Assembly: GCA_039962225.1 (NCBI GenBank)
Contig: JAMPKV010000011.1
Span: 1 to 64,000, forward strand
DNA length: 64,000 nt
Direction of reading: 5' to 3'
Source of the DNA: Microcoleus sp. AS-A8
Lineage (GTDB): Bacteria > Cyanobacteriota > Cyanobacteriia > Cyanobacteriales > Coleofasciculaceae
Part shown: positions 38,074 through 47,216 of the stretch, piece by piece
Layout: the number at the start of each line of letters is the position of its first letter
How positions within the stretch are numbered: the stretch's first letter is position 1
Program-made: the position numbers and the translations under genes
Notes under the pieces: model-generated
Databases searched by the model: none
Told to the model about the DNA's origin: nothing
What the model saw: the letters and a program-made list of their open reading frames with translations, nothing else

Positions 38074-40671
38074 CTACGAACGTCCTCCCACAGCTTCCGC
38101 TCGCTGTTTGGTGCTAATTTGTTTGTAAACAGTGAGTGCTTGAGCCACGCATTGATCCATGTTGTAGTACTTGTAGGTCGCCAATCGGCCCACGAAATGT
38201 ACTCCCGGCGTTGCATCGGCTAGCGCCTTGTATTTCTTGTAAATCTCGGCGTTCTCTGGACGTGGCACGGGATAGTAAGGGTCGCCCTCGGCACGCGGGA
38301 ACTCGTAAACGATGCTAGTTTTGGCGTGTTCCTGTCCCGTCAGGTATTTGAACTCCGTGATGCGGGTGTAGAGCTGCTCGTTGGGGTAGTTCACGACTGG
38401 TGCTGACTGAAACACCGGCTTGTTGTGGGTCTCGTGCTTGAACTCCAGCGAGCGATACGGCAGCTTCCCGTAGCGAAGCTCGAAGAATTCATCGACGGGG
38501 CCGCTGTAGACCATCTCGCGGCAGGGAATTGCCTTCTGGATTTCACGGTAATCTGTGTTGAGCATCACCTTGATGTTCGGGTGGTTCAACATGTTCTCGA
38601 ACATCCGCGTGAAGCCATGCAGTGGCATTGCCTGGTATGTATCGGTGAAATAGCGATCGTCGCGGTTGGTGCGGGTGGGGATGCGGGCGATGACGGATTT
38701 ATCGAGTTCAGATGGGTCGAGTCCCCATTGCTTGCGGGTGTAGTTACGGAAGAATTTCTCGTAGAGTTCCCGCCCTACCTTGCTCACAACAACATCTTCT
38801 GAAGTGCGGATGTGCTCCTTGGGTTCAGCCAGCGACGCCAAGAACTCTTCAACCTGGAACGAGGTGAGTTTCAGTCCGTAGAGTTTGTTGATGGTGTCGA
38901 GGTTAATGGGAATGGGAAGGAGTTGCCCGTCTACACTGGCAAGGACGCGGTGTTCGTAGGAGCGCCACTCGGTAAAGCGGGAGAGGTACTCAAAGACGTC
39001 CCGTGAGTTGGTATGGAAGATGTGGGGGCCGTATTTGTGGACGAGGACGCCTGAATTGTCGTAATGATCGTAAGCGTTGCCGCCGATGTGGTTACGCTTA
39101 TCCACAACCAGAACTTTCTTACCCAATTGAGTGGCAATGCGTTCAGCGATGACGCTGCCAGAGAAGCCTGCCCCAACAACTAGGTAATCGAAAACGAAGT
39201 CTCTCGTAACGATACTAGGGGGTTCGTTGAGGTCTATCACTTCCCGGATTTTTCCGTTTGTGGAAGACGACTGACTAGCGATGAGCCTTTCATGCCGCGT
39301 TCCTAACGCCGACTCAATCAGTTGCATCATCGAACTCCAAGTGCGATCCCAAGAAATCTGCTCTAGGAAAGTATCAACGCGAGCGAGCCATCCTGATGCT
39401 TGAGTATCGTCACGCATCGCCGTTTCAGCGGCAGCGACAAACTCTGCAACCGTGTCTGCAATCCGCACCAAGTGTTCCTGCCCGTAGGGACGAACCACAT
39501 CCCGAATCGAGGTAGAGACAACTGGCTTGCCTGCGGCAAGGTACTCTGGCGTTTTGGTGGGGCTAATAAAGCGGGTTGACTCGTTGCGTGCAAACGGCAG
39601 CATCGCCAAGTCCCAGCCAGCCAGATAGGAAGGCAGCTCTTTATAGTCTTTACCACCCAAATAATGGATGTTCTCGCGGCGCGGTAGGCTGGCTGGGTCG
39701 ATTTTGACAACTGGCCCAATCATCACCAGATGCCAGTCGGGTCGAGTGTCGGCAATTCCTTCCAGCAGTGCGATATCCATCCGTTCGTCTATCACCCCAT
39801 AAAATCCAAGGCGCGGATGGGGAATGTTTGCTTGGTCTGCGGGGTCTTCTTGATTGGTTCTCGCCTGTGCAAAGTGTCCCACCTCTACACTACTGGGAAA
39901 TGCATAGACGTTCTCGTGCTGGTTGCGCTTGGCTTCGTAAAGGCTCTGTCCCCCTGTGAATACGATATCTGCACGACGGAATAGTTCAGCCTCGCACTCT
40001 TTTAAAATAGGGGACGCTCCCTTAAAAGCAGATAGCTCATCCATGCAATCGTACACAACTGCCATCGGTTCTAAGTGGCGGGTAAAAGCCAGAGCCATTG
40101 GTGTGTAGTACCAAAAGATGTACTTGTGGATTTTATGTTCTGTAAAAAAATTATCCAGCAGTACCTGCTGAGCCACACTTACCTTCTGCTCACTCAGACC
40201 TTCTTGTAGATGGGGAACCACTACCCAGACTCCACTCTCGTGTCTGGTCACATCCAACCAGCCAACCCCCTCTATCCCTCCAGAATTTTGCGGCGCTACG
40301 GGGGAGTCAGGGCTAAAAATTGGCTCTTCGATAAAAAATACCCGCTGTCCTTGGGCAAAGCGGGTTAAAAGATGTTGGGGTCTTTGGAATACGAAATTCC
40401 AACGCAAATGGGACAAGCAAACTAGGTCGGGTACTCCTGTAGAGCCATCGCCACCTAGAAAGTCTTTGTTAGATAAGTGTAGAAATGAGGATTCTTGCGT
40501 TTCTGCATTAGATGTACGTCTAGATGATCTAGCGCTTGACAAGATACTACCCTTCAAACTACTGGACTTGTTTTGCAGTGATCGTTTTTGTTCACCCATA
40601 TTTTCGGAGGCAATATTACTGAGATTGTTGTTCTTCGTTTTGTTTTTATTTTGGGACATATACTGCCTCAT
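38074..40671 (-). CDS. glf: Glycosyltransferase - UDP-galactopyranose mutase fusion
   Basis: 865 residues. A disordered, Ser/Lys-rich N terminus (1-75) precedes a GT-B type glycosyltransferase (about 78-450; FVFQRPQHLLTRFAQGQ, a family-typical region PEYLAAGKPVVST). Residues 485-855 form the flavoenzyme UDP-galactopyranose mutase: FAD motif VVGAGFSGSV, DKRNHIGGNAYD, KYGPHIFHT and RNYTRKQWG. The mutase makes UDP-galactofuranose, which the fused transferase could attach directly. galE, 3 kb away on the same strand, supplies UDP-galactose. A start at the fifth codon (second Met) is also possible. Confidence 0.92.
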   Translation of the reverse strand: MRQYMSQNKNKTKNNNLSNIASENMGEQKRSLQNKSSSLKGSILSSARSSRRTSNAETQESSFLHLSNKDFLGGDGSTGVPDLVCLSHLRWNFVFQRPQHLLTRFAQGQRVFFIEEPIFSPDSPVAPQNSGGIEGVGWLDVTRHESGVWVVVPHLQEGLSEQKVSVAQQVLLDNFFTEHKIHKYIFWYYTPMALAFTRHLEPMAVVYDCMDELSAFKGASPILKECEAELFRRADIVFTGGQSLYEAKRNQHENVYAFPSSVEVGHFAQARTNQEDPADQANIPHPRLGFYGVIDERMDIALLEGIADTRPDWHLVMIGPVVKIDPASLPRRENIHYLGGKDYKELPSYLAGWDLAMLPFARNESTRFISPTKTPEYLAAGKPVVSTSIRDVVRPYGQEHLVRIADTVAEFVAAAETAMRDDTQASGWLARVDTFLEQISWDRTWSSMMQLIESALGTRHERLIASQSSSTNGKIREVIDLNEPPSIVTRDFVFDYLVVGAGFSGSVIAERIATQLGKKVLVVDKRNHIGGNAYDHYDNSGVLVHKYGPHIFHTNSRDVFEYLSRFTEWRSYEHRVLASVDGQLLPIPINLDTINKLYGLKLTSFQVEEFLASLAEPKEHIRTSEDVVVSKVGRELYEKFFRNYTRKQWGLDPSELDKSVIARIPTRTNRDDRYFTDTYQAMPLHGFTRMFENMLNHPNIKVMLNTDYREIQKAIPCREMVYSGPVDEFFELRYGKLPYRSLEFKHETHNKPVFQSAPVVNYPNEQLYTRITEFKYLTGQEHAKTSIVYEFPRAEGDPYYPVPRPENAEIYKKYKALADATPGVHFVGRLATYKYYNMDQCVAQALTVYKQISTKQRAEAVGGRS

Positions 40672-41422
40672 CCTTGATTGTTTTAAAATTGATTGCTTAA
40701 GAGTAATTGTGCGCTGCCAAAGGCAGATAATACCTAGGGAAAAGTCTTCATTTAATCCTTATGAGTGACGAATAGTTTCAACGCAAAAACAAGAATAATT
40801 ATTGATTTCAGTACGTTAGGTCAAGAAGAGACACCGTCACGACCTAAATAATTGTTCTTGCTTTTACCTCATGAAAACTTCCATAGCTATTTGCCTTTAT
40901 TCAAATCAGCGCCGTCGCTTACCAAACAATAGCGGGTACTCTTTAACCTTCCGTCTATCCCAGGAATAAAAATGTTTATGTCTTAAGACTCAGGTTATGT
41001 TAAGTGGGAGTGTGTTTATAAATACAGTCACGCTTAACACCCAAATTCCAATGAATAATTTCATTTTCATTGAATCTAACAACAGCTTCTAGGGCGCAGT
41101 GGGTGAATTATTAATGAATGTCAGCAAACCGCTTCTTTGTAGTGATGATTACAGAAGAACTTAATGGAAACTCCATCCTTGAGTTAGACGGTGGAGAAAA
41201 CTCGATGAGTTACTTTGCTTACTAAGGACAATCATGAAGCTTTAGTATATCCATAGTAAAGTTTCTAAAGTGCCAGGAAAACAGCAATTCTTTTATCTCG
41301 ATTCACTCCTGTTTGTTTGACAAGTTCATCGCGGTTGTTGTCTTCTGTCTAGAAAATTTCTAGGTTCCACTTTAAGTATCTAACAAAATCTCGAAAATAG
41401 CAGAAATCAAGAAGTAATAATT
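40672..41422. other. Non-coding interval upstream of the glf fusion
   Basis: About 750 bases. Two imperfect inverted repeats were noticed (TGTTAAG / CTTAACA arms near 40996-41037; CTAGAAA-A-TTTCTAG at 41349-41363). No gene over 20 codons with coding character was found. Confidence 0.5.
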
Positions 41423-41644
41423 ATGTGTGAAATTTTAGATGTAGGTATGTATGACTACGAGTATTTACAGCTCCTTGCTCAAGGTAGAAACCCAGTTCAA
41501 GAAAAAATTTGCGAGCGGAACCTCATCCGTGCTGGAGTTTCCCCAGAGGATGCTCATCAGGTAGCACCGTTATTTAAAAAGCCGAAGTGTTCGCCTGAAG
41601 AAGAAATTCTAGTTAGAAGGATTTGGATGCAGGTACTGGGTTAA
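41423..41644 (+). CDS. Small acidic-basic protein of unknown function
   Basis: 73 residues with protein-like composition: MYDYEYLQLLAQGRNPVQEKICE at the start and SPEEEILVRRIWMQVLG at the end, suggesting two amphipathic helices around a central RAGVSPEDAHQVA. An AAGAAG sequence lies about nine bases before the ATG. I do not recognise the family. It is followed by a 47-codon ORF and ycf51 on the same strand. Confidence 0.55.
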   Translation: MCEILDVGMYDYEYLQLLAQGRNPVQEKICERNLIRAGVSPEDAHQVAPLFKKPKCSPEEEILVRRIWMQVLG

Positions 41645-41677
41645 TCAGCTACTTCAATTTAACGAAAAAGTGAGTAA

Positions 41678-41821
41678 ATGAGTTGTTTATTGAGAGTTAA
41701 TATAGATAAATTGGCTGAAGCGGTCGCCACAGTTCCTCAGATGGAGCTGACCCATCAACAAATCAGCAATTTGACGGTTCAATATCATTCAGGGAAGATG
41801 AAAAGGAAAATGAACAGGTAA
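41678..41821 (+). CDS. Very short ORF (47 aa) before ycf51
   Basis: Starts 33 bases after the previous small gene and ends 19 bases before ycf51. Composition is plausible (LLRVNIDKLAEAVATVPQ, then a basic tail RKMKRNR-like), but there is no clear ribosome-binding site and no recognised family. Could be a small protein or chance. Confidence 0.3.
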   Translation: MSCLLRVNIDKLAEAVATVPQMELTHQQISNLTVQYHSGKMKRKMNR

Positions 41822-41840
41822 CGATCAACTTCTTTTCCTT

Positions 41841-42362
41841 ATGGTCAACAACGCTGATTTTCATAGCTTTACCCAATGGTCAGCTATTCTGACCGTAGTC
41901 TGCGGTGCCCTGGCGACACTGGCTTTTATTTTCAAATGGGGCATCCGGTTTCGCCTCGTGGGAGTTACCAGCTTTATGGGAGTTCTCACAGGGAGTTTCT
42001 TTGCCTTGGGACTGGTACCTTTTACCCACACTGCGATTCCAGGTGCTGTCCCTTTTAAAAGGGTGTATGACAATGGCGGGAATCTAACGGTGATTACTGT
42101 CCCTTCGCAAATCACCGAAACTGAATTGGAAGCGACTCTCCGCCAAGCCGCAAGTGACTTATTTTCTTACGGACGCTTGGGTGGCGGGGCAGATAACCAG
42201 TTAACGGTTCGGGCGCGTACTATTATTCATCCAAAACCCGGTGTTTCTAAGCCACTATTTTTGGGGCAGGTGAAGCGATCGCTGGCTACCCGCGATGATG
42301 AACAAATGGCGATTGATATCGACCCCGAAAGCTTTGCCCAACTGCCAAAACCCAGCGCCTAA
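41841..42362 (+). CDS. ycf51: Ycf51 family membrane protein
   Basis: 173 residues. Two membrane segments lie near 16-32 and 38-58 (LTVVCGALATLAFIF and FMGVLTGSFFALGLV), followed by a soluble domain with VPFKRVYDNGGNLTVITVPSQ and GQVKRSLATRDDEQMAI. Ycf51 is a conserved plastid/cyanobacterial family of unknown function, probably thylakoid-associated. It is on the plus strand, upstream of an alcohol dehydrogenase gene. Confidence 0.88.
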   Translation: MVNNADFHSFTQWSAILTVVCGALATLAFIFKWGIRFRLVGVTSFMGVLTGSFFALGLVPFTHTAIPGAVPFKRVYDNGGNLTVITVPSQITETELEATLRQAASDLFSYGRLGGGADNQLTVRARTIIHPKPGVSKPLFLGQVKRSLATRDDEQMAIDIDPESFAQLPKPSA

Positions 42363-42555
42363 GGGATTTCCAGATAGGACATGTCCTGGTATGGGCGGGT
42401 TCACACCAGCCCTCAGCAAGTGTCAGTCCAAATCTGCCAAGTTGAGCAATTGACTGTTTTGATAGTATTATGGTCAACTCGTCAAGATCTCAATTACGAT
42501 CTCCCACCAACGGGATGATAGGCCGATCTACTCAACTGACTTTTCTGCTACAGGC

Positions 42556-43710
42556 ATGAACCAAGCCCCTACTTCATTACTGTCCTTATCGGTTGCACCC
42601 GCTCAAGTGTTGCGGGGTAACCAAGCACTGGAACAATCTGGAGATGCGATCGCACGTCTGGGGAAGCGTCCCTTAGTCGTGGGAGGCGATCGCACCCTAG
42701 CTTCTCTCACCTCAAAACTAAAACCTGTCCTAGAACAACAGCAACTCAGCTATTCCTCAGCCTCCTACAGTCCTGATTGCTCTGAAGCTTCTTTATCCGC
42801 ACTCAAAGAAGCTGCCGCCTCCCATCAAGCGGATTTGATTATTGGGATTGGTGGCGGAAAAGCCTTAGACACCGCCAAACTCTTAGCCTATCAGTGCCAG
42901 TTACCTATTGTGACAATTCCGACATCGGGTGCCACCTGTGCGGCTTGGACGGCTTTATCCAATATCTATTCCGACGAAGGCGCATTCCTCTATGATGTGC
43001 CTCTTAACCACTGCCCAGACTTATTAATCCTCGATTACAACCTGATTCAGACGGCACCACAACGCACCTTAGTTGCCGGGATTGGTGATGCCTTAGCCAA
43101 GTGGTATGAAGCGTCTGTCAGTAGCGCTAGTTCACCCGTTACCCTAATTATTGCCGCTGTCCAACAGGCCAGAGTTTTGCGTGATATCCTGTTTCAAAAA
43201 TCAGCAGATGCCCTGAAAGAACCAGGCAGTGAAGCTTGGCGAGAAGTGGTGGATGCTACGGTTTTACTCGCAGGTGTGATTGGCGGTTTGGGGGGTGCCC
43301 AGTGTCGGACTGTTGCCGCCCATGCTGTTCACAATGGCTTGACACATCTTCCCTCTGCCCACGATGCCTTACATGGTGAGAAAGTTGCCTATGGAATTCT
43401 CGTGCAGTTGCGTTTAGAAGAAATGCTTCAGGGTAACCAATTAGCCGCATCTGCACGGCAACAACTGCTGAAATTTTACGCCGAAATTGGTTTACCTCAA
43501 ACGCTGGAAGATTTGGGGTTAGGAAACATCACCTTGGCAGAGTTACGGAAAGCGGCTGAAATTGCCTGTAATCCTAATTCCGACATTCATCGCCTACCCT
43601 TTGAGGTAGTGCCGGATCAGCTCATGGCGGCGATGGTTTCTACAACAACGCCAGTGGATAAAAGTCGCAGCCCGTTGGGTATGACGGTAGCTGTCACTGA
43701 CTCTCAGTAA
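42556..43710 (+). CDS. Iron-type alcohol/glycerol dehydrogenase family protein
   Basis: NAD(P)-dependent oxidoreductase, 384 residues, no signal. The nucleotide loop GIGGGKALDTAK is followed by the metal-binding set: an Asp in GIGDALAKW and two His in HAVHNGLTH and HGEKVAYG, arranged as in glycerol dehydrogenase. The substrate in cyanobacteria is not established. The last codon and stop sit at the start of a dispersed repeat (43705-43765), so the stop codon is repeat-derived. Confidence 0.88.
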   Translation: MNQAPTSLLSLSVAPAQVLRGNQALEQSGDAIARLGKRPLVVGGDRTLASLTSKLKPVLEQQQLSYSSASYSPDCSEASLSALKEAAASHQADLIIGIGGGKALDTAKLLAYQCQLPIVTIPTSGATCAAWTALSNIYSDEGAFLYDVPLNHCPDLLILDYNLIQTAPQRTLVAGIGDALAKWYEASVSSASSPVTLIIAAVQQARVLRDILFQKSADALKEPGSEAWREVVDATVLLAGVIGGLGGAQCRTVAAHAVHNGLTHLPSAHDALHGEKVAYGILVQLRLEEMLQGNQLAASARQQLLKFYAEIGLPQTLEDLGLGNITLAELRKAAEIACNPNSDIHRLPFEVVPDQLMAAMVSTTTPVDKSRSPLGMTVAVTDSQ

Positions 43711-43765
43711 GCCTCCGCACCCGCCAAGAAATCAATTTCTTGGCTCACAGCTCAAGTCCATTAAA
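43705..43765 (+). repeat. Truncated copy of a multi-hairpin dispersed repeat
   Basis: Matches 57104-57164 with six differences over 61 bases. It includes a 22-nt near-perfect palindrome (43723-43744) and the left arm of the second hairpin, then similarity ends. It begins in the last codons of the alcohol dehydrogenase gene. Confidence 0.85.
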
Positions 43766-43874
43766 GGGGAAGTTAGGAGCATTGATCAGGCATGATGAAA
43801 ATTATCACCGTGCCAGGTTAATTGAGGAACGATACCTTTATAATTTTTAAGTTTAGGAAAAGCCTGGTTTTCTG

Positions 43875-45086
43875 ATGAAGTTAGATTGGATTACCCCAGC
43901 CCAGCGTGTGAGTGCCCTGCCTGCCTACGTGTTTGCTCGTTTAGACGAGCTGAAAGCGCGTGCCCGTGAGCAGGGACTTGATTTAATAGACTTAGGGATG
44001 GGTAATCCCGATGGCCCAGCACCTCAGCCGGTGATTGAAGCGGCGATCGCAGCCCTGCAAAATCCCGCCAATCACGGCTATCCTCCCTTTGAAGGCACTG
44101 CCAGTTTTCGCCGTGCGATCGCCAATTGGTACCGTCGTCGCTATGATGTTGAACTCGATCCCGATAGCGAAGCCTTACCCCTGTTGGGTTCCAAAGAAGG
44201 TCTGACTCACCTTGCCCTAGCTTACGTCAATCCAGGTGACTTGGTTTTAGTCCCCAGTCCCGCTTATCCGGCTCACTTCCGGGGGCCGTTGATTGCTGGC
44301 GGTACTCTGCACAGCTTGATTCTAAAACCAGAAAACGACTGGATTATCGATTTAGGAGCCATTCCCGACGAAGTTGCCCAACGCGCCAAAATTCTCTATT
44401 TCAACTATCCCAGTAATCCCACTGCCGCCACCGCGCCGCGTGAATTTTTTAAAGATATTGTGGCTTTTGCCCGTAAGCACGAAATCTTACTGGTTCATGA
44501 TTTGTGCTACGCCGAACTCGCCTTTGATGGCTATCAGCCCACTAGCTTGCTCGAAATTCCCGGTGCCAAGGAAATTGGCGTCGAGTTTCATACGTTATCA
44601 AAAACCTACAATATGGCGGGTTGGCGCGTTGGTTTTGTGGTCGGAAATCGCCATGTTATTCAAGGCTTGCGAACCTTAAAAACCAATTTGGACTATGGTA
44701 TTTTTGCGGCGTTGCAAACGGCTGCCGAAACCGCCTTACAGCTACCGGATGTTTATGTCAGTGAAGTCCAAGCGCGTTACCGTCGCCGCCGCGATTTTCT
44801 GATTGAAGGGTTAGGCGAGTTGGGGTGGACGATTCCCAAAACGAAAGCAACGATGTATCTGTGGGTGCCTTGTACCCCAGGGATGAGTTCAACCGACTTT
44901 GCCCTCAACGTGTTGCAGCAAACGGGTGTTGTTGTCACGCCGGGGAATGCCTTTGGAGTAGCGGGTGAGGGGTACGTGCGGATTAGTTTGATTGCCGAGT
45001 GCGATCGCTTAGCCGAAGTTCTGCGCCGATTTAAGCAATCTGGAATCTACTATCAGCCGGAAGCACTCCTGAAGGCTGAAGGATAA
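43875..45086 (+). CDS. Class I PLP aminotransferase (aspartate/LL-diaminopimelate type)
   Basis: 403 residues. The PLP lysine is in SKTYNMAGWR; other landmarks are LGMGNPDGPAP near the N terminus, GSKEGLTHLALAYVNPGD and NYPSNPTAATAPREF, plus the phosphate-binding Arg in YVRISLIAE. Cyanobacterial members are usually annotated as aspartate aminotransferase or LL-diaminopimelate aminotransferase; the exact amino donor cannot be read from sequence. Downstream a hairpin at 45149-45179 may end its transcript. Confidence 0.92.
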   Translation: MKLDWITPAQRVSALPAYVFARLDELKARAREQGLDLIDLGMGNPDGPAPQPVIEAAIAALQNPANHGYPPFEGTASFRRAIANWYRRRYDVELDPDSEALPLLGSKEGLTHLALAYVNPGDLVLVPSPAYPAHFRGPLIAGGTLHSLILKPENDWIIDLGAIPDEVAQRAKILYFNYPSNPTAATAPREFFKDIVAFARKHEILLVHDLCYAELAFDGYQPTSLLEIPGAKEIGVEFHTLSKTYNMAGWRVGFVVGNRHVIQGLRTLKTNLDYGIFAALQTAAETALQLPDVYVSEVQARYRRRRDFLIEGLGELGWTIPKTKATMYLWVPCTPGMSSTDFALNVLQQTGVVVTPGNAFGVAGEGYVRISLIAECDRLAEVLRRFKQSGIYYQPEALLKAEG

Positions 45087-45148
45087 ACTCCTTGCATAAG
45101 TAGCAGAGATATAGAAGCCATGCTCAACGCTAGTTGAGGCGAACAGGC

Positions 45149-45179
45149 TTGGAGAATTGAACGAGCGCTCGCTCTCCAA
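45149..45179 (+). terminator. Possible terminator hairpin after the aminotransferase gene
   Basis: TTGGAGA and TCTCCAA arms enclose an internal CGAGCGCTCG palindrome, making a branched hairpin about 60 bases after the stop. No long T-run follows, so this is tentative. Confidence 0.4.
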
Positions 45180-45377
45180 TCAATCAAACTAAAATCTACA
45201 GTAACTCCCTACAAGATTAGGGAATTCTTCAGTATGCTCAACCCAATATCCTTCACTGACGCTTTCGCTAATCTTGCCCAACTCTGTGACGAAGTAGTTG
45301 CCGATTAGCTTAATACTCAAGCGATCGCTCCCAAAATCCAGAACGAGCGATCGCCACCCATCCCCCCTCAAATAACG

Positions 45378-46157
45378 CTACGGATTACTCTCCGGTAACT
45401 CAAGAGTACTCTGCACCGGTTCAGCCGTCGTATCAATCGTCTTCACCGTATCATCCGCTTGAATACCGTCTTGCTCTTTGGCTTTCACCTCTTCCAGTTT
45501 GTCTTTAGCAATATTGGTTACCTTCTCAGCTTTGTCTTTAACTTGTTCTTGAAGGTTTTGAACACCGCGCTTGAGTGCCTGCCAATCCTCATGAGTTTTC
45601 TTATAGTCTTCCATGAGAAAATCTGCCGTCTGAGAAATTCTTTGATTGAATCCCTCAGCATATTGTTGAGGATCTTGAGCGATCGCATCGGGAACAATCA
45701 CCCGTTTACTACCAACACTCGCGATTGCTGTAGCAGGGAGCAAGTAAATCCCATCGAGAACCCCACGCCAGCCGTTAGATGTAAATAGATAGCTGGCGAC
45801 AGTACCGGTTTGAGGCAAAAATAGATAGTCAACGATCTTGCCTGCTTTGTTGCCCGCATCCGTCCATAGCTCATGACCGATTAAAGCAACCGCACCCTCC
45901 GGCTTCTCTGGAGCGATCGCCTCTGAATCAACATTCACTAAAATGCTATCGTTGCCAATCGCCTCGATTTGCGTCCAAGGAAACGAGCGTTTTTTATTGC
46001 CGAGGAATCCTGATTTGCACGTCAAACCCACAACATGATGCGATTGAGGATTTAACCACAGTTGCTCAACACGCCCAACTTCTTCCGCTGTGCGGCGATC
46101 TAGAACCAGTCGATTGAGTACCTCACTCTGCTTAACGCTCTGTGGTTGTGTGTTCAT
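45378..46157 (-). CDS. PRC-barrel domain protein
   Basis: 259 residues with two PRC-barrel domains: residues 10-75 (VLDRRTAEEVGRVEQLWLNPQSHHVVGL) and 95-170 (IGHELWTDAGNKAGKIVDYLFLP), followed by a charged, helical C-terminal region (170-259) resembling stress-protein tails (KDKAEKVTNIAKDKLEEVK). PRC barrels in cyanobacteria accompany photosynthetic or stress-related processes; the partner is unknown. Soluble, minus strand, no operon. Confidence 0.85.
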   Translation of the reverse strand: MNTQPQSVKQSEVLNRLVLDRRTAEEVGRVEQLWLNPQSHHVVGLTCKSGFLGNKKRSFPWTQIEAIGNDSILVNVDSEAIAPEKPEGAVALIGHELWTDAGNKAGKIVDYLFLPQTGTVASYLFTSNGWRGVLDGIYLLPATAIASVGSKRVIVPDAIAQDPQQYAEGFNQRISQTADFLMEDYKKTHEDWQALKRGVQNLQEQVKDKAEKVTNIAKDKLEEVKAKEQDGIQADDTVKTIDTTAEPVQSTLELPESNP

Positions 46158-46571
46158 AGATAAACTCCTTAGCCATGCATCTAGTATGCAATCTGCATTG
46201 GCTTTCCAGTCGGAACAGGAAGGCGCTGTGATTTTTCTTCGCGATTGCCCTCAAATTTCCTCATTTTCAGGATGAGAGAACTGGAAGAACGAGAACGCTA
46301 GAGAATTCAAAGCCTCTCAAGAGCATCACAGAGGTTGAGAGAGAGCCTGTAAAAACTAAGCTAGGGGTTAAGGAAGTGGGGGTTGATGTGTAGCGAAACA
46401 CAAGCGAAATGGCCTCAGTTTAAAAGAACACGCCAAAAATGATTCAGGAAGTCATCCTCCTACCCTTTATATCATTAATGGGTAGGAGAGTTCCCACAAA
46501 ATTACCACCTATGTAAATCAAATGACTGTACTAGGGGAAGTTTTGCTGACAATCGTCTTTTAACTTTTGTC
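46158..46571. other. Non-coding interval with a long hairpin
   Basis: About 410 bases. A 9-bp perfect stem with a 14-base loop (46457-46488) lies 84 bases beyond the stop of the 116-aa gene on the minus strand; it may be that gene's transcript end. Nothing else was recognised. Confidence 0.5.
46457..46488. repeat. Stem-loop CTCCTACCC / GGGTAGGAG
   Basis: Perfect 9-bp stem around a 14-base AT-rich loop, downstream of the gene at 46572-46922. No T-run on either side. Confidence 0.6.
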
Positions 46572-46922
46572 TCAAATATTTTTATCGAGTAGAGTCTCAA
46601 ACTCCGCCTTTAATGAGCCGATATCAGCAACTCTTGCCACTAACAAATTATCACGACCTGCATCACATAACCGTGTTTTCCAATACCGAATCGGTTCCGA
46701 GTGGTTGACCCAGAATTGAATCACTGTGTCCACGACCTCATCCATGTTCCAACCTTGTTTGGGGGGTACAGTCTCGATCGATTCCAGGAAAGCGTCAAGC
46801 TTACATTCATAGCTTCCCAAGTATTCAATTCCTGCGGTTAGAGGTTTTTGGACAAAATTTTGTTGATGATTGAAAAAATCGAGGACAGGAGAAATTCCTA
46901 AGATTTCAAATGTATATTTCAC
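46572..46922 (-). CDS. Unknown 116-aa protein behind tandem CIRCE operators
   Basis: Start is GTG with GAGGGG about nine bases upstream. The predicted protein is soluble, mixed alpha/beta (LGISPVLDFFNHQQNF, then WNMDEVVDTVIQFWVNHSEPIRYWKTRLCDAG and a closing LKAEFETLLDKNI helix). No known family or motif recognised. Two CIRCE-like sites lie about 120-180 bases upstream on the same transcript side, so it is probably heat-induced through HrcA. This makes it a candidate chaperone-associated or proteostasis factor; function otherwise unknown. Confidence 0.7.
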   Translation of the reverse strand: MKYTFEILGISPVLDFFNHQQNFVQKPLTAGIEYLGSYECKLDAFLESIETVPPKQGWNMDEVVDTVIQFWVNHSEPIRYWKTRLCDAGRDNLLVARVADIGSLKAEFETLLDKNI

Positions 46923-47044
46923 TACTATACCCCTCTTTTTTGGTAAGCTCTACAAAAGATTGAACCTATTATGCTCAGTGGATGTTTCCTTAACATCTAA
47001 CTCAAGTTCAGGTCTTTTGTAAACCATTAGGAGGAATTTTTTTG

Positions 47045-47071
47045 TTAGCACTCTGAACGCTAAAGTGCTAA
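47045..47071 (-). promoter_or_regulatory. CIRCE-like operator, copy A
   Basis: TTAGCACTC-N9-AAGTGCTAA: 17 of 18 consensus positions, only the first base of the right arm differs from GAGTGCTAA. Spacer is exactly nine bases. Nearest downstream gene in this orientation is the 116-aa unknown. Confidence 0.85.
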
Positions 47072-47078
47072 CTATAAA

Positions 47079-47105
47079 TTAGCAATCTAAGGATTCAAGT
47101 GCTAA
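47079..47105 (-). promoter_or_regulatory. CIRCE-like operator, copy B
   Basis: TTAGCAATC-N9-AAGTGCTAA: 16 of 18 consensus positions with exact spacing. Centre-to-centre distance from copy A is 34 bp. With copy A it would allow two HrcA dimers to bind side by side. Confidence 0.75.
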
Positions 47106-47195
47106 TTAAGAACGATTCTTTTTGACCCCCATTAGTCCTCCCTGAGCCAGCAGAAAAACTAATTTTTTCTTTCATTTATACCTACCAAACAATAG

Positions 47196-47216
47196 AGGCA
47201 CGATCTGATCGTGCCT
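47196..47216. repeat. Inverted repeat downstream of the cytochrome gene
   Basis: Perfect 10-bp arms around a single T. The stem would need the inner bases to open. It lies 70 bases past the cytochrome stop on the minus strand and may help end that transcript. Confidence 0.5.

Noticed and set aside
45189-45371. 60-codon minus-strand open frame after the PRC-barrel gene
   Set aside because: Reads somewhat protein-like, but has no ribosome-binding site and no recognised family; too little support.
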